In this document: positions 1 through 12,253 of the stretch, one piece after another
Numbering within the stretch: the first letter of the stretch is position 1
Layout: the number at the start of each line of letters is the position of its first letter
Origin: Metallyticus violacea
Lineage: Eukaryota; Arthropoda; Insecta; Mantodea; Metallyticidae
Length of the DNA: 64,000 nt
Direction: 5' to 3'
Assembly: GCA_030762175.1 (NCBI GenBank)
Contig: CM060831.1
Span: 31,323,001 to 31,387,000 of the forward strand
The notes under the pieces: generated by a model
Told to the model about the DNA's origin: nothing
Seen by the model: the letters and a program-made list of their open reading frames with translations, nothing else
Databases searched by the model: none
Program-made: the position numbers and the translations under genes

Positions 1-654
1 AAGAGAGAGGGGGGGAAAACGAAAAATAAGCATATTTTTAACTGTGCCGAACGCAATTCCTTCGAAATTTTCTAAAAAGTGCGTGCCGTACCTTCATGCC
101 TTATCTCTCATTTCTATTACCTTACCTCTGACAAACTTTCAAATGCTACTTTTATAATTCTTTTATGGTTGTAATGTTTTCTCGAGACTGCCTAGGCCCA
201 TGGCGGTTGTCTCACATCTTGAAAACATATATCGCATACATGCTGCAGTTTGCCTGTTTTTATCTATAGTGTCGTCTGTCATAAATTCATAATACCCAAT
301 GGCTGGCTGTTTTTCTAATGAGGGCTGGGAGCCATTTGCTCATTACTCTGTGTTTGCAACTATAAAAATACATTGTGTATCACCACAAAGAGTTTTTACC
401 TTAAGCTACGCTGTGAGGCTTGCATGTAGGTTTATAACACCTAAGCCTACCACAACTCAGCACTAGTACCGTCTAGCGGGCTGGTTTCTGTGTATAAACA
501 GCAATACTAGTAGTTTTTATCGTTGCTCTGTGTGTGTGTGCGAGTGCATACATGTTTTTATTTATTTTATATGATTACTGGTGTGAATGGGCGGTAGTAT
601 ACGTATCGATTTTTCCATATCCTGCTATTCTATTATTCATAATGTACGATTATT
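1..654. other. No recognised content
   Basis: AT-rich; includes a short (GT)5-type run near 530 and no frame worth calling. Confidence 0.5.
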
Positions 655-1795
655 ATTACCGGGGCTATAATTTATATGCAATACAAATGAATACTTATGT
701 ACATATATGAGGACTGAAATGGGGAGTAAAATATGAACCAAAAATTCATAAAAATACAAAAAATATCTGCGCTTTATTAAATTTTCCTATTGTTAAAAAT
801 CAATTAAAGGTCTTATTGCTTAACAACAAAACAAAAATTTAATCTTCTTCATATAGATAGTAAAATAATTTGGACATTTTTGTATTATTATATGTTCATT
901 CATATTAATCTTTTTATGACAATTGTCTATTTACGAAACAGTGAGTTAAAAAATATTATTTAAAATTGTAAAATGTACGTAAAACTGCATCTATTTTCTC
1001 CAAAAATGGATTTGTACTACCCAATAATTCTTAAAATCACTAAAAGTAATGGGTACTTGCTGATTCTAACAACATTTTGTGGAGTTAAATTCATATGCAT
1101 TTCCATATTTGATTCACTATTTAAAACGGTATTGATACTGTGCACGTAGCCTGGGTTCTTGCTTGTTATTGTGTTCAATTTCACTTTCACAACTTCTCCT
1201 TTTTCACTGCAACCGTTGAGACATTTTGTGTCACTTTCCTCAGGATAATAAAACTTTTGGACCGGGGGGGGGGGGGTAGGGGGGATTTTGGAAAGCATTT
1301 AATATAGTTGTAACGCAGGAGAAGTTTGCTTGAATGTACACTAAACCTTTTTTTTTTTTTTCTAGCTGTTTTATCACCAAAAACAGACTGTGAAACAGCG
1401 CTATCAAAGTCTAAAACACTTATATTCTCAATGACTTCAATGTTGTATGCTTCTAAGCACATTCTCTGTCTAGTTATGGTTGGTTTCCTTTTTGACACAT
1501 TTCATTGAAATACTGATGCTAGTAATATAGATTTTATATTATTTAACAGGAATAATTTTGAAACCATAAAACATCGAAATATTTCAAATAAAATTTTGAA
1601 TTATGTAAATATATGTGGCGTAAACATGTAATAATATATATTATATTCAGAAATATGAACAAATATGGAGAATAAAATGGCTTAAATCATTCCAAACATG
1701 ACACACACATATATATATATATATATAAACATTTGACAAAAATTTAATTGTTACTAAGGAAAAGACAAATATTTATTTATATATAAATCTTAGCC
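655..1795 (+). repeat. Unclassified dispersed repeat R, copy 1
   Basis: Shares long, diverged collinear similarity with 25820-27055. Examples are the blocks around TTATATGCAATA (near 670 and 25832), TTTTGAAACCATAAAA (near 1556 and 26850), and ACAAATAT followed by ATATAAAT (near 1765 and 27020). It holds a 12-G homopolymer at about 1265-1276 and a short (AT)n at 1712-1727. No transposase motif or terminal repeats were recognised. It serves as the empty-site comparison for the SINE2 insertion in copy 2. Confidence 0.6.
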
Positions 1796-2149
1796 TTGGT
1801 TATTACTCTGTCAGTTGGTCTATATCTTTCTCCATAAATACCAGTATTATTCTTGTAAACATATTTTTGTTGTGGAATGATACAAACTAGTCAGAATGTA
1901 GTTCTCTGAACATCAAAATAGTGGATGTTTTAGAACAATATATATACTTTTAATTCAAATATTATTATTAGTGCTCATTGAGAATATAGATGAATGCTAG
2001 CCTTATAAACTAAAGTACCAACACTTTTTATATGTAGAATCATAAAACTTAACTCCTAGTATAAATGTATAGAAAATAAACTATAGCTATCTGATGACCA
2101 AGAAAGTTCGTTCGTTTGCTCAGGGAATAAATTATGAACCTATATAAAC
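1796..2149. other. No recognised content
   Basis: AT-rich spacer between repeat R and the mariner relic. Confidence 0.5.
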
Positions 2150-2830
2150 TTAAAAAAGGAAATTTACTTAGGGAAATATTCTCCATTTAATTCACTTCTC
2201 CCAACGTGAAATCAGCTTATGCAACTTTTAAAAATGTCTAGTTCTCTGGATGCGGTGAAACTTCTTGGTCTTCTTTGTACAGTATCACCATTTGAGAGTA
2301 CGAACAATGCATGAATTTCCCACCCTAATCTATCTATTACATCCGCATAAGTTGAACATGATGAGGTTTCGCATTATCCTGCAAAAGAATCTGTAAGCTT
2401 TCTTGCTTACAGTTGTGTGACCCAAGTTTGGTCCTAACGAAGAATTTTGTTGACTGCTAGGATCCACAACGCTCCTTTTGTTGAAGCGGACACTTTGATG
2501 CGTCAACCAATGTTTCAATCCATTTGTCATCACAAGTCAATTCACAGTGGAGAATTGCTTCAAAGTGATGACGATTAAGAAGTGAAACAGACACGGCCAG
2601 TCGCTGATCTTTGTGGTAATCGGTCAGCTCATAAGAAACTCATGCTACAATCTTGTCGTGTTTTCTATTTCTCGTACGGGGTGTGCGATTTTCTTCATCG
2701 TTGATGTAGAACCTTTTCACAAATTCTTGACACTTCTGCTTCGGATCATCTGTGGCCTTGTTCGTCGTAAGTGACGATGCTATGGCGTTCCTCTGATTGA
2801 TAATCCTCTAGTAATTCTTCACCGTCTTTA
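2150..2830 (-). pseudogene. mariner-type transposase relic
   Basis: Minus-strand translation with several frameshifts gives, in order, a YELTDYHK-like linker, DDKWIETL (first catalytic Asp region, near 2535), LLQDNAKPHH (second Asp, 2340-2390) and LGWEIHA (2305-2330). A degraded C-terminus follows. This order matches mariner transposases (GDEKW ... QHDNARPH ... LGWE). Multiple stops make it non-functional. Terminal repeats were not identified. Confidence 0.62.
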
Positions 2831-3339
2831 AATCTAAAACCAGTTTTAATCTACCCTTTCACATATTGATTATTCATCAAAAGCAAGTCTTAAGTAAAAC
2901 GACGAAAAACATAGGCCAATGCGCCAACATTTTAACAAACGATCTCCTGTTTAAATACGCAGTATTGCCCCAGTTAAACTCGCACGATTTTGAATATTCG
3001 CCTGCTTGGGTTATTCTTAGTGTAAGCGTGGATTCTCGTAATCGATTTAGTGTGAATCTGGAACAGTTGTTGGTATAGTTACATGCAAGAGTTGGTGAAA
3101 AATAACATTAATGATTGCACATTTGTGGTAAGAGTATATTTCTGGATTTTCCAATGCCGATTATGACCTATCAAAGTTTGTAAAGCGTTGCAAGGAGCAA
3201 GGGCCTCATCATTAGAGTCTGTGTGTGCCGTAATACACAACTTTACAATTATGGGTTGTTTCTTGAAGTCAAAGCGCAAAAAACTAAAAAGAAAGCGAGA
3301 ATAACCAAAACAAACTGTAGCAATGCTAGCCCCTATCAA
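2831..3339. other. No recognised content
   Basis: May hold the unreadable N-terminal part of the relic at 2150-2830 and the 5' part of the one at 3340. Confidence 0.4.
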
Positions 3340-3975
3340 GAAAGCATTAACTCAAGATGACCCGCCTTGCCAACCGCACAGGAATATCCAAAGGCATAAT
3401 TAATGAAAGCTGGCACTAGAATGGAATCGTAAAGTACGTGGGCATATCTGTAGAGAGCAATATATTAAGAAACCCTACACCAATACCAGAAAATTATAAG
3501 AACGGCACCTGGCGGGTGATAAATTGCAATGAGTGGTTTCTCTGGCTGGGGAAGGTAAATGCAGTCAACTTCACGGAACCCATTTTTCAATGAAGAGATA
3601 TCTCGTTTGTCTGATGATGCATCTCAAAACAGTTGCATCCACATGATGCATCCGATCACAATACCAGATTATCCCTCACCTACTACCACCGGAAAACTGC
3701 TGCGACTGTTGCCCATGTCATATCCTATGATGTCACCAGATGCCTCACCAGTGGATTTTGGCGAATTTGATTTGTTGAAACAAGGCCTTGATCAAGGCAT
3801 CCCATCACCCCTGAGAGCCTTTGGAAAGTCTGCCAGGAGGTTTGGGCTAACATTTATCTTCCTAAGCTGCGATGCAGTCTTTTACAATGAAAACTGCAGT
3901 GTTGAGCTATAGTCAAAAACATTACATTTAGTCATGAAATATATGGATCCTTTTAATGAAACAATCTCCATGGCT
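3340..3975 (+). pseudogene. Tc1/mariner-type transposase relic (C-terminal part)
   Basis: Near 3735 the frame reads SPDASPVDFGEFDLLKQGL, matching the SPDxNPxDY...LLK block that holds the last catalytic Asp. After a frameshift at about 3815 it continues as LWKVCQEVW and later KLRCSLLQ and AIVKN, the usual tail of this transposase type. Stops interrupt the tail. A helix-turn-helix-like remnant (RLAKRTGISKG) is readable near 3363. One older inactivated copy. Confidence 0.6.
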
Positions 3976-4924
3976 GTTTTCTCTAACTTATAGTTCCATG
4001 GAGGATGTCAAATCTTGTAGTTTTGATTTTCGATATTATGCTTATGTTTCGGAGAAGTAGCACCTATCTGCTTTATTATATACATAACATTCGCTCGTTC
4101 TTACTTTAAAAGTAATAATATACCTCAATGTCATCGAAAAAGTAAATTTAGATGCTAAGATCCACTTAATTAAAATTAATTTTACGGCAGGAAAAGATAG
4201 ACATACATGATCATTTTGACCTACAGAGAAATGTTTTGAGACAAGAAAATGAAGATATGAATATCAATATACTATTTCTAAGAAGCACCCATCCCACGCT
4301 ATTCAACAAATTGAATGAAACGCCGTCGTACGCCTTGTCAATTCAGTTTCCAGCTCGGTAACTTCGCATACCTACACATTTGATATTCATTGCGCGCTGA
4401 TTTTGACATGAAAATATATGACACTGGAACTGTTCTGTTTTACCAAAAGAATGAAATGCAAAACAGAATTTATGTATCCTTCTTTTTTTTTCTTTCCTTG
4501 CGCGCCAGACATGAATGTAAACAAACCGAGCGATCTCGTCCATTTCTAAACGCACCTGCCAAGCCATTCTATACTATCGTTTAAACAAATGAACGGGAAA
4601 TATTCTGTCCAAGTTCCAAATTTTGAAATGTGGCAGCCAGATGGCGAGAGATGCAAATACGCTGTATGCAGCTGTATGTTTACAAACAGAGAAAGTTTAC
4701 ATTTTCAAGATTCTGAACGTTTCCGTCTATTATTATCACAGGCAAAATTGGCATTGTGAAAATTCATTGAATGCTCTGAACTTTGCGCGCTTATTTTAGA
4801 ATGAAACTTGCGCTTTTTAAAAACCTCTTGAGTTTACTATGTTCCTACTTCTATTTCAAAAATAAAATATCTGCGTGTTAAACAAGCTGGGGATTCAAAC
4901 ACATTAAAGCACACTGAATAATCA
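3976..4924. other. No recognised content
   Basis: Slightly richer in CpG around 4320-4560 than neighbours; no gene or repeat assigned. Confidence 0.4.
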
Positions 4925-5225
4925 CCAAGCACGATAGCTGAGTCGTAATACTGGAGACTACTGCATTGAAATCCCTTGGGGTAGCTATTCTGACTTTTTT
5001 TTTTGTGTGGTTTTCCAAGTCGCTTCCCAAGTTTTTCCACGAATTTTCCGCTCTTCCATTTCATATCATTTTATTCTCTTGCTTTGGTTCCAATGCCAAG
5101 GCGAGGAGTGTTGGTGCGGTGATGGTGGCTTGCTCTTTGCAAAGTTTTCTCCCTGGTGTCTAATATGAAAGGGGCCATTCCGAGCGGCTCAAAATCTTTG
5201 GAGGGGGTCTACCGGCGTCGGGGTG
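4925..5225 (+). mobile_element. SINE3 copy A
   Basis: SINE3 layout: tRNA-like head ending in GGTTCAAATCC..TTGG(G/A)GCCGG, then TTTTCC.CGAATT, TTTCATTCCATTGGTTCTG, GCGAGG and GG(C)TTGCGCTTTG blocks. Here the B-box has decayed to GCATTGAAATCCC (4962-4974), and a long T tract replaces part of the body. Collinear with 29175-29520. Confidence 0.55.
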
Positions 5226-6039
5226 TTATAACTGAAACTAATGTTAGGTGCTCCTACTTGAGGCGTAGGAACAAACGCCAGCCAGTCTTTTAGCAAGCTG
5301 AAGTGCCGTAATATCCTTCTTCCACCTTAACAATCCAATTTAATGTGCACCGATATGAATGCAAGTAGCTAAGGAGGTGAAGCTCGTACAGGAGAAATGT
5401 CATACATTGTTACATTAGATTTAAATTAGCTCACCCACGAAAAATAAAATAAAGCATGCACTTCATTAAATCAAGGATATTTAGACGTTCTGGGTTTTAT
5501 TTACCTTAATTACAGTTCAATTCTTGCTGTTTCCTTGTAGCATGATATTCCTTTATATCAGATTTTAATTTTCCACTTTCGGGTTCCTGCCTTATTTAAA
5601 TCAATTAATTTTGCCATAAATAAACAGAAGCGAGTCTGTTAGGGTTGATATTGAAACTGAATTTGTAAGCATTTACTAGCCTTGTTTTGTTTTATTTTAT
5701 TTCATATTTTTTGGGTTATATATACAGCAAAAGTGAGAACAAGGCAAGATGTTAATCGGTCAGTTAGGGTAGCAGAAGAGTGATGCTCACTAATTGTGTT
5801 AGATGCATGCGCTGTAAACTAAGGAAGGCACCTGACACAAGTATTGGACGGTTGCTTACGTAATGTTTCACGCCATATGGCATAGCTTGGGAGACCTATC
5901 CAATAGTTAAAGAAAGTGTCATTGCTTCCTGGGAGAAGGCTTATAAATCCCGGATGGCGTCACCTTGGGCAGATTATACCTATGAATGGATGGTCTAGGG
6001 CGGGGAGGATACTTATAGTATTTGAGCCTTGCTCTCGGC
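5226..6039. other. No recognised content
   Basis: The right third (5890-6039) may be a further 3' extension of SINE3 copy B. Confidence 0.4.
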
Positions 6040-6505
6040 TGGACGTTTGTGGCTACTTCCCAATGGGGGCACCTCCGGAAGGAAAGGATGAGGTGAGGAA
6101 AAAATCAGACAACTGTAATCCATAGGTGGTAACAGCGCGAAAGCAGGTCAAGTCCCTAACATGTTTACTGATAGAAACCTGAGCCCCAAACAGTTCGAGT
6201 CGCTCAAAAGGAGCATTTCCATACAAGACACCGGGACTGAATCCTTTCAAAAGTGGAAGTTACGGTCACACTGCGTCACTCCACCTCGCCCTGGCATTTT
6301 CGACGGTGTAACAGAACCAATGGAATGAAATGATACGAAATGAGAGAGGCATTTCTTAGAACGTAAATATTCATTCCAGCATTCCCCTAAGCGACCAGGA
6401 GAAAACACGAAAAATATCTAGGTCAGGATGGCCGGCCCTCCGAGAATTGAAGCCGCAAACTCCAGAATGCGAGTCCCAACGTTGCCGCCTAAGTTGCCCA
6501 GTTCG
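6040..6505 (-). mobile_element. SINE3 copy B
   Basis: On the minus strand a head remnant (GGACTCGCATTCTGGAG, GGCTTCAATTCTC, GGGCCGGCCATCCTGAC) is followed by TTTCATTCCATTGGTTCTGT, GCCAGGGCGAGGTGGAGTG and a long 3' part ending near CCTCATCCTTTCCTTCCGGA. It aligns with copies C and D. Its 3' limit is not fixed. Confidence 0.62.
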
Positions 6506-7145
6506 GTACAAATTTTGTTAGCACAGGACTGTTCTAATTTCGGCGTGCGAGTGAATACTTGTTCTGTTATGGCCGTACTGGTATGCTTGGTTATGAACAG
6601 AATGTAATTTGCGGGATTAATGCGAACGCTTAAGTGTCCTGCCCACTATAAAATACCACTTGTTACTGAATAATCGCATCATATAAATTACAATAAATCC
6701 AGTGCCGAAGTGTTCTCATTTGAAATACTCCCTCCTCCAGTCACTGAAATATAGTCATGATCGTTAAAGCATCCTTCCCGCTGTCTAAGGATAGCGCCCA
6801 GCTTCTCATCATCATTGTAATTAAATACTTGAACGGGTTTTGAGTACGATACATGTGTAAACTGGTAAGGCGATTTCCAAGAAAAAATTATTCCTGGCAA
6901 TCGTGTTCCACGTAGAGAAAGTGTTAGCCATCTTGTTATAAAGTTACAAGAAACAGGATGTATTAATGTCGAGAAATGTGCTCCGAACAGTTGTGTTCTT
7001 CTGGAAGAAAAATTAGACGAATTAAGGAAATGTCCTAAGCAGATGCTGGCAATGTATTGCCGCTGAGGGGCATCATTTTCGACATATATTTTAACACATG
7101 TTAGTATTTATCATTATTAGCTTCAAATACAGTATCGTTTTATGC

Positions 7146-7148
<3 letters not shown>
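6506..7148. other. No recognised content
   Basis: No gene or repeat assigned; ends at the (GT)n run. Confidence 0.4.

Positions 7149-7182
<34 letters not shown>
7149..7182. repeat. (GT)17 microsatellite
   Basis: Uninterrupted GT dinucleotides. Confidence 0.97.
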
Positions 7183-7184
<2 letters not shown>

Positions 7185-8339
7185 CACCTACGAGTAACAT
7201 ATAATCATAAACTCTGTTACCATATGTGTGACGTGTAATGAATCAGGATACGCAATGCATGGTTATCTGGAAAGGTGATTTATTAGCAAGGAAGATAATA
7301 TAACTTAATAACATTAAAAGGTAATAGATTTTAATTGTAATTAATTACAGAAAATTAATTGGAAAAACACTTCACAATAAATGCACAACTGCAGCTAATT
7401 GAACAGATAGTATTAATATGAATACTGCACCAAAACCACAAATCAATAAAACGAATCTACATATAAATATTAAAAATAAACCCTTATAAGATTTTCGTAT
7501 ACGTGCCAAAATACCAAAGTATGTGAAGTAAAAAGGTGTTAGGATACAATAATTTTTTAAAACAACATGACTTCAAAAAAACATTAAATCCCTGTAAATG
7601 CAACAAAAACTAAATTTGCACAAGAAAAATGCTTACTCTACATAATTCAAATTGAAAAGAAATATTAAAATCGCTTTCCTTTTACTGGCAAATACCTAGG
7701 CCGTAAATTACATCTAAGAAGTTCACCATATTTTACTTTAAAATACCGAAAACTGTCCTTCATCCGGAATTTCTCGTCTGCTGTCAGACAGAGACCCGAG
7801 GTATGAATGCTCTGGAACAGGTATGCAGGAAGCGACTGCCTCGTGAGTTCGTTAAGACAAGAGGCATGTTAGCCAATCAACGGAAGCTTATAATATACAG
7901 CCACCGTCACGTGTTGACATCAAAACATAAGAAAAAGAAATGATAAAGTATTAAGTGCACCTTCATGCAAAATCGTCACCTTGAAAAAATAAAAATATTA
8001 GCTTTACGCGACTGCAGTTTCCCTGTAAGCAGCCTTGCATAGACAGTCCATAACTCAAATAATTTCAATGCACATGAATGACAAAGAGAGAGTTGTGACT
8101 TATTTTCGCCCGACTCAAGCATTCGACCGTTTTGGAGTTTTTGTCAATCTACTGCACACTCTATAACCAACAAGAACTGACATTTGCTTCACTGTCTTGC
8201 CTAGTACAAGATGTTAGAATGCGACCGTTATTAGAAAGTTATAACAATTTTGGGACCTTAGTTAAAATTACACATATATTTGTGTAATTTCAAATGCACA
8301 TAATGCCGCATTTGTCAACCATGTATAATAAAACATACA
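7183..8339. other. No recognised content
   Basis: AT-rich, no supported frame. Confidence 0.5.
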
Positions 8340-8700
8340 TCAGAAACTATCCTAGTTTAGGCAGTCTAAAATTTTGTTGAAGAGTTGACTGTCACATTAC
8401 AAGTGTTCTAAGTGACTTCCCTTGGGCACATAAACAATATATAGGCGGTAATCAAGTTTTTCCAGCAATTCCCCAGTCACTGAATCCACAGCTATGACAA
8501 CGCGACCTTTGAGTTCATGAATGGTTGTACATGCTGTCAGTGCCATCGACAAATGCTCTTAGCATCTGGTGGATCAATTGCAAAACATTTGTGATATGCC
8601 CGTTGTATTTCATTTAATAATTCCCAATTTATGGTTACTCGGTAAACAATTACCCTGCATTATAAATGCCTGAACTTGGAAAGTTGCCCTTTCATTTGAT
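8340..8700 (-). pseudogene. Deleted DNA-transposon transposase: N-terminus joined to C-terminus
   Basis: On the minus strand, NWELLNEIQRAYHKCFAIDPP (split over 8640-8575) resembles a transposase N-terminal helix-turn-helix. It is followed within about 100 bases by a C-terminal block reading LEKLDYRLYIVYVPKGSHLE (8470-8410). The catalytic core is missing, so this is an internal-deletion derivative. Both blocks fit transposases whose proteins end in ...NGGHIEHL. Confidence 0.5.
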
Positions 8701-9449
8701 GTATGCAAAATTAATACATGATATGTGGAATTATGCTAATTTGATATCAGTTCAATAATTTTGAAAGACCTGCGTTTTACATTTCATACGATATTTCGTT
8801 ATAATTTATGTACGTTTATTATTAATATTTAGTTATCCTGAGAATACAGAGAGTACGGTCAATGATCTAATTTCATTTCAAAAATAAATAAATGCATAAA
8901 TAAAGGGAGATCTCAGAAATAGGACGCAAGAATGGAGCAGTTAATATTTAGTAACGTTGCAACTACTTTATACATTACTACAGTAACTTGTGTTAAGTTG
9001 TTTGCGGAAATCTCAGTTTAGAGTGTGTTCCTGGGTTGCGAGCCTCTCAAAATGCACCTCAAAGTCCTCTCCATTTTGAGAGCCGGTTCAAGGGTCACGG
9101 CAGCGCCTCAGCAGGACGACGCTTGAAAAGTGAAATTTAAATAATCAGCAAAGAACGTATTTAGGGAACAAGTACGTTAAAAGTAATATACAAAAGAAGC
9201 CTGGGGAAAGTTTGTAATCTGAGTGGAACATGGTATTCAAAGAGAGCAGTTGAGCAGTTAATATAAACTAAATTAATTAAATTGAAAAAATAACAAAGAG
9301 ATGTTGCAAGATAAAGAAGCGTGAATTAGAAATATTGGACAAAATAAATACTACAGGAATAGGATTAAAAACAATAAAACAATGAAATTAAATGATTGAA
9401 GTAAAACCAAAGAATTTTCTCAGTATGTGAAGTAGTACGAGCTGAAATT

Positions 9450-9450
<1 letters not shown>
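8701..9450. other. No recognised content
   Basis: AT-rich, with one GC-richer patch at about 9028-9122 that I cannot assign. Confidence 0.45.

Positions 9451-9490
<40 letters not shown>
9451..9490. repeat. (AG)20 microsatellite
   Basis: Uninterrupted AG dinucleotides, continued by an imperfect CGAGAG. Confidence 0.97.
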
Positions 9491-9497
<7 letters not shown>

Positions 9498-9608
9498 ACT
9501 GAAACAGAGCATGAAAACCACGGACGCCAATTTGAGTTTCGCACAAATTTGCGAGTGCTGCTACAGACTTTATCTATAAACAAGATTGTGCACAATCACA
9601 TTTCATTT

Positions 9609-9912
9609 TTTGTCGGACCTGGTGGTGTAGTGGTTACCATACTAGCCTTCTAAACACATGATCGCGGGTTCAAACCCGGCCAGGACCGATGGATTTTTTC
9701 GGGCGTAAAAATCGTAAGTATGGTTTCCTTCGGAAGGGAAGTAAAGCCGTGGGTCCCATGTCGTACATTTACGGCATGAAAAAGAACCTCAAGCCTGAAA
9801 GAAGAGGCCTCTGAGCAAAATTTGTCGGCCGTTTCACGTTCTGAATAGAATGGGACGCTGATGACCTGAGATGTTTAAGAGTGTTAGTAAATGAACCAAA
9901 TAAAAATGAAAG
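9609..9912 (+). mobile_element. SINE1 copy 1
   Basis: SINE1 consensus features: a tRNA-like head with acceptor-like arms GG(T/A)CCTGG and CCAGGACC, an A-box TAGTGGTTACC and a B-box GGTTCAAACCC, then GATGGATTTTTTCGGGCGTA. The body ends in GGACGCTGATGACCTGAGAT and a short T/A-rich tail. Here the 3' hairpin arm is mutated (GAGTGTTAGT). TSD TTTCATTT at 9601-9608 and 9913-9920. Confidence 0.85.
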
Positions 9913-9944
9913 TTTCATTTGATTGTTTTAAATTGTTGTGATCG

Positions 9945-10665
9945 GAGGAGGACACTTCAGCCTGCTCAAGAGATACCTCCAGGAGAAAGGGATGAGGTGG
10001 AAATAATACCTGGCAGCCAAGATCCAAGAGCAGTGAGCTATGAACGCAGACGACGTTCGTAACATTATTTTCAGATAGAACAACCAGGCGCCAGCGGAAG
10101 CTCACCCTGCAAGAAGTGTGGACCCTTAAGAACGGCACCGCCACGGGTGGCCGAGATCGTTTAGGCGCGGACTAGTGAACGGAAGGTATGGGGTTCGAAT
10201 CCCGCCAGGACCGCCCTCCCTGACTGAGGTTTTTTCCAGTTTCCCTCAGTCCTAATAAATGGCAAATGCCGGGGAGGTACCTTAAACTTAGGCCTGGAAC
10301 GATTTCTTCTTTAAAAAAAAATTCTTTCCCAATATATCATTTCATCTCATGTATCATCAATGTCCATCGCCTGTGGTGCCCCTGTAGCGAAACGGGCGTT
10401 AAATAGCATTCATTCATTTCATTCATTCATTAAGAACGGCCGCATCCAAAGCTCAAGCCACTGTTATCCGCACTAGCCCACTTCGACCTGGCACTTTTCG
10501 ATCCTGTAACAGAATCAACGAAAGGAAGTGATATGTAATGGGAGAGCGAAACTTTTGTGGAAAGCGTTAATCACGAAAAAGTCCAAAGTCAGAATGGGCG
10601 GCCCCATGTGATTTGAAGCCCTGACCTCGAATCCGCCTGAGCCACCTTGCTCTATTTTTACAGAG
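9945..10665 (-). mobile_element. SINE3 copy C, split by SINE2 copy a
   Basis: Minus-strand SINE3: head GGTGGCTCAGGCGG and GGGCTTCAAATC (10655-10605), body to 10441, then interruption by SINE2 copy a (10137-10429), resuming 10136-9945 with CCACCTCATCCCTTTCTCCT. The TSD of the inserted SINE2 lies in SINE3 sequence. Confidence 0.68.
10137..10429 (+). mobile_element. SINE2 copy a, inserted in SINE3
   Basis: SINE2 layout: tRNA-like head (GGTGGCCGAGATCG, B-box GGTTCGAATCCC), GCCAGGACCG, CTGACTGAGG, AAATGGCAAATGCCGGGGAG, then a 3' part with CCCAATATATCATTTCAT and CGGGCGTTAAA. The tail here is (CATT)n. Perfect 11-bp TSD TTAAGAACGGC at 10126-10136 and 10430-10440. The head resembles class-II (Ser/Leu-like) tRNAs. 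Confidence 0.88.
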
Positions 10666-11940
10666 TAAGTGAAGCATTCAATATTTGCATCATCGTTGCA
10701 CCTCCCTGTACTAGAACCGTGAATAAGCAGCAATAAAGTCCTAACAAGAACTTATAGATACATATGTGTGGGACAAACTGGATCATAGAATGGACGGATA
10801 CTAAGGGATCACTGCATCCACTTCTTTTGCAGATGTGTATCGTCAAACCATCTGAGTTATAAGAAAATAGTTTTTGGCACTCCTTTATCAATGAAGTTCC
10901 AAGCACGCACTATTCCACTGTGTATAACGATTCTGTACTATGTTGTTCATAACAGAATTCCATGACTATTTTTAACAGCACAGTCAGAAGCATCACACTT
11001 GCCGAGGAGACAAATATGCAATCGACAGGCATGTAGGACAAGACTAGAGAGTAGTTCTGCTACTCGTGTCCTTCTATAGCCATGTTTTAATCATCAGAGC
11101 ATGTCTGTGTCAAATTTCACTGAATGAATTCCACTAGTTTGAAAGATATAAGAAAAAAAAATCAGGGGCTAAAAGTGGGTGTAATGCTCTATATTTTTAT
11201 ATTATATAATAATTTAAATTGTTAAGATAAAATATTAAACATATTCAATAAGACATGAAACAATCACGAATGGAATCTAAGCAGAATGTTTTAGCATAAA
11301 TTAAATTACTCGTAACTATATCGTTCAATCGTATATTAACCATTTTTTTCTATTGTTTCTTTCCCAGGTCTAGCATTCACTAGCATATAACTGACTTATT
11401 TTCTTGTAATTTATCATTTCTAACATAAATATTTTGCAATGCAGTTTCTTTGTAATGTTTCGCCTCATTTTAAATAAAATGATAATATGCATTAAGATTT
11501 TTGCTATGTTAAAACATGAAAGTTGTTAAACAGTTATTAAGTTTTACAATACGAGGCGAGTTTCAAACACTGGAGATAAAATGGTACAGTAGTTTTATTA
11601 GCAGTAAAACAACCCCAACATCTGTACAGGCCATAAAGTTAAAGTGATATTAAACCTGCTTTAATCTCTAAACGCAGAGTACTTAAAAGTCTCCTACAAA
11701 GCAATCTGATTGTTTACAGAAACAGACATGTTCAAGAGCATTTCCTTGCCAAAAGATAGTAGCATTACAGAATCTTAAGTCTGAAAAGATAATGCACTAT
11801 ATTATATTACAGTACATGTAGATTAAAGTAAAATTAATTCTGTTCTCTGAAGCGAAAATATAACAAAGAAATAAAATTTAAAATATGGAACTCAATAATT
11901 AGGCATATGATTTTTTTTCTTATGTTTTGAATAGTATTGT
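10666..11940. other. No recognised content
   Basis: AT-rich, no supported frame or repeat. Confidence 0.5.
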
Positions 11941-11952
11941 AACTCCCGTTTT

Positions 11953-12253
11953 GTCTGTCCTGGTGGTGTAGTGATAGCCATACTTGCCTCATAAACCCAA
12001 GATCGCTGGTTCAATCCCGGCCAGGATCGATGGGTTTTTTTCAGGTGTAAAAATCCTATGTATGGCTTCTTTCGGAAGGGAAGTAAAGCCGTGAGTCCCA
12101 TGTCGTAGATTTACGGCATGTAAAGAACCTCAAGCCTGAAAGAATGGGTTTCTGGACAGCATTTGTCGACTGTTTCACGTCCTGAATTGAATGTGAGGCT
12201 GATGATCTGAGATGTTAAAGAGCGTCCATAAATAAAGCAAATAAATTAAAATA
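11953..12253 (+). mobile_element. SINE1 copy 2, inserted in a SINE2 tail
   Basis: Complete SINE1 with tRNA-like head (GGTTCAATCCC B-box). TSD AACTCCCGTTTT (11941-11952) and AACTCCAGTTTT (12254-12265), one mismatch. The TSD itself corresponds to the inverted SINE2 tail that continues at 12254-12492, so SINE1 landed in an existing SINE2. Confidence 0.85.

Noticed and set aside
3559..3912. Host gene encoding a 117-residue protein
   Set aside because: Its middle matches the SPDxxPxD transposase block and the true tail continues in another frame, so it is a frameshifted transposon relic.
9611..9690. tRNA gene (A and B boxes, acceptor-like pairing)
   Set aside because: The same head recurs in many copies, each followed by the same non-tRNA body, so it is the SINE1 head; the anticodon arm is not tRNA-like.
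10137..10215. tRNA-Ser/Leu-like gene
   Set aside because: Head of SINE2 copy a with a TSD around the whole 293-bp element.
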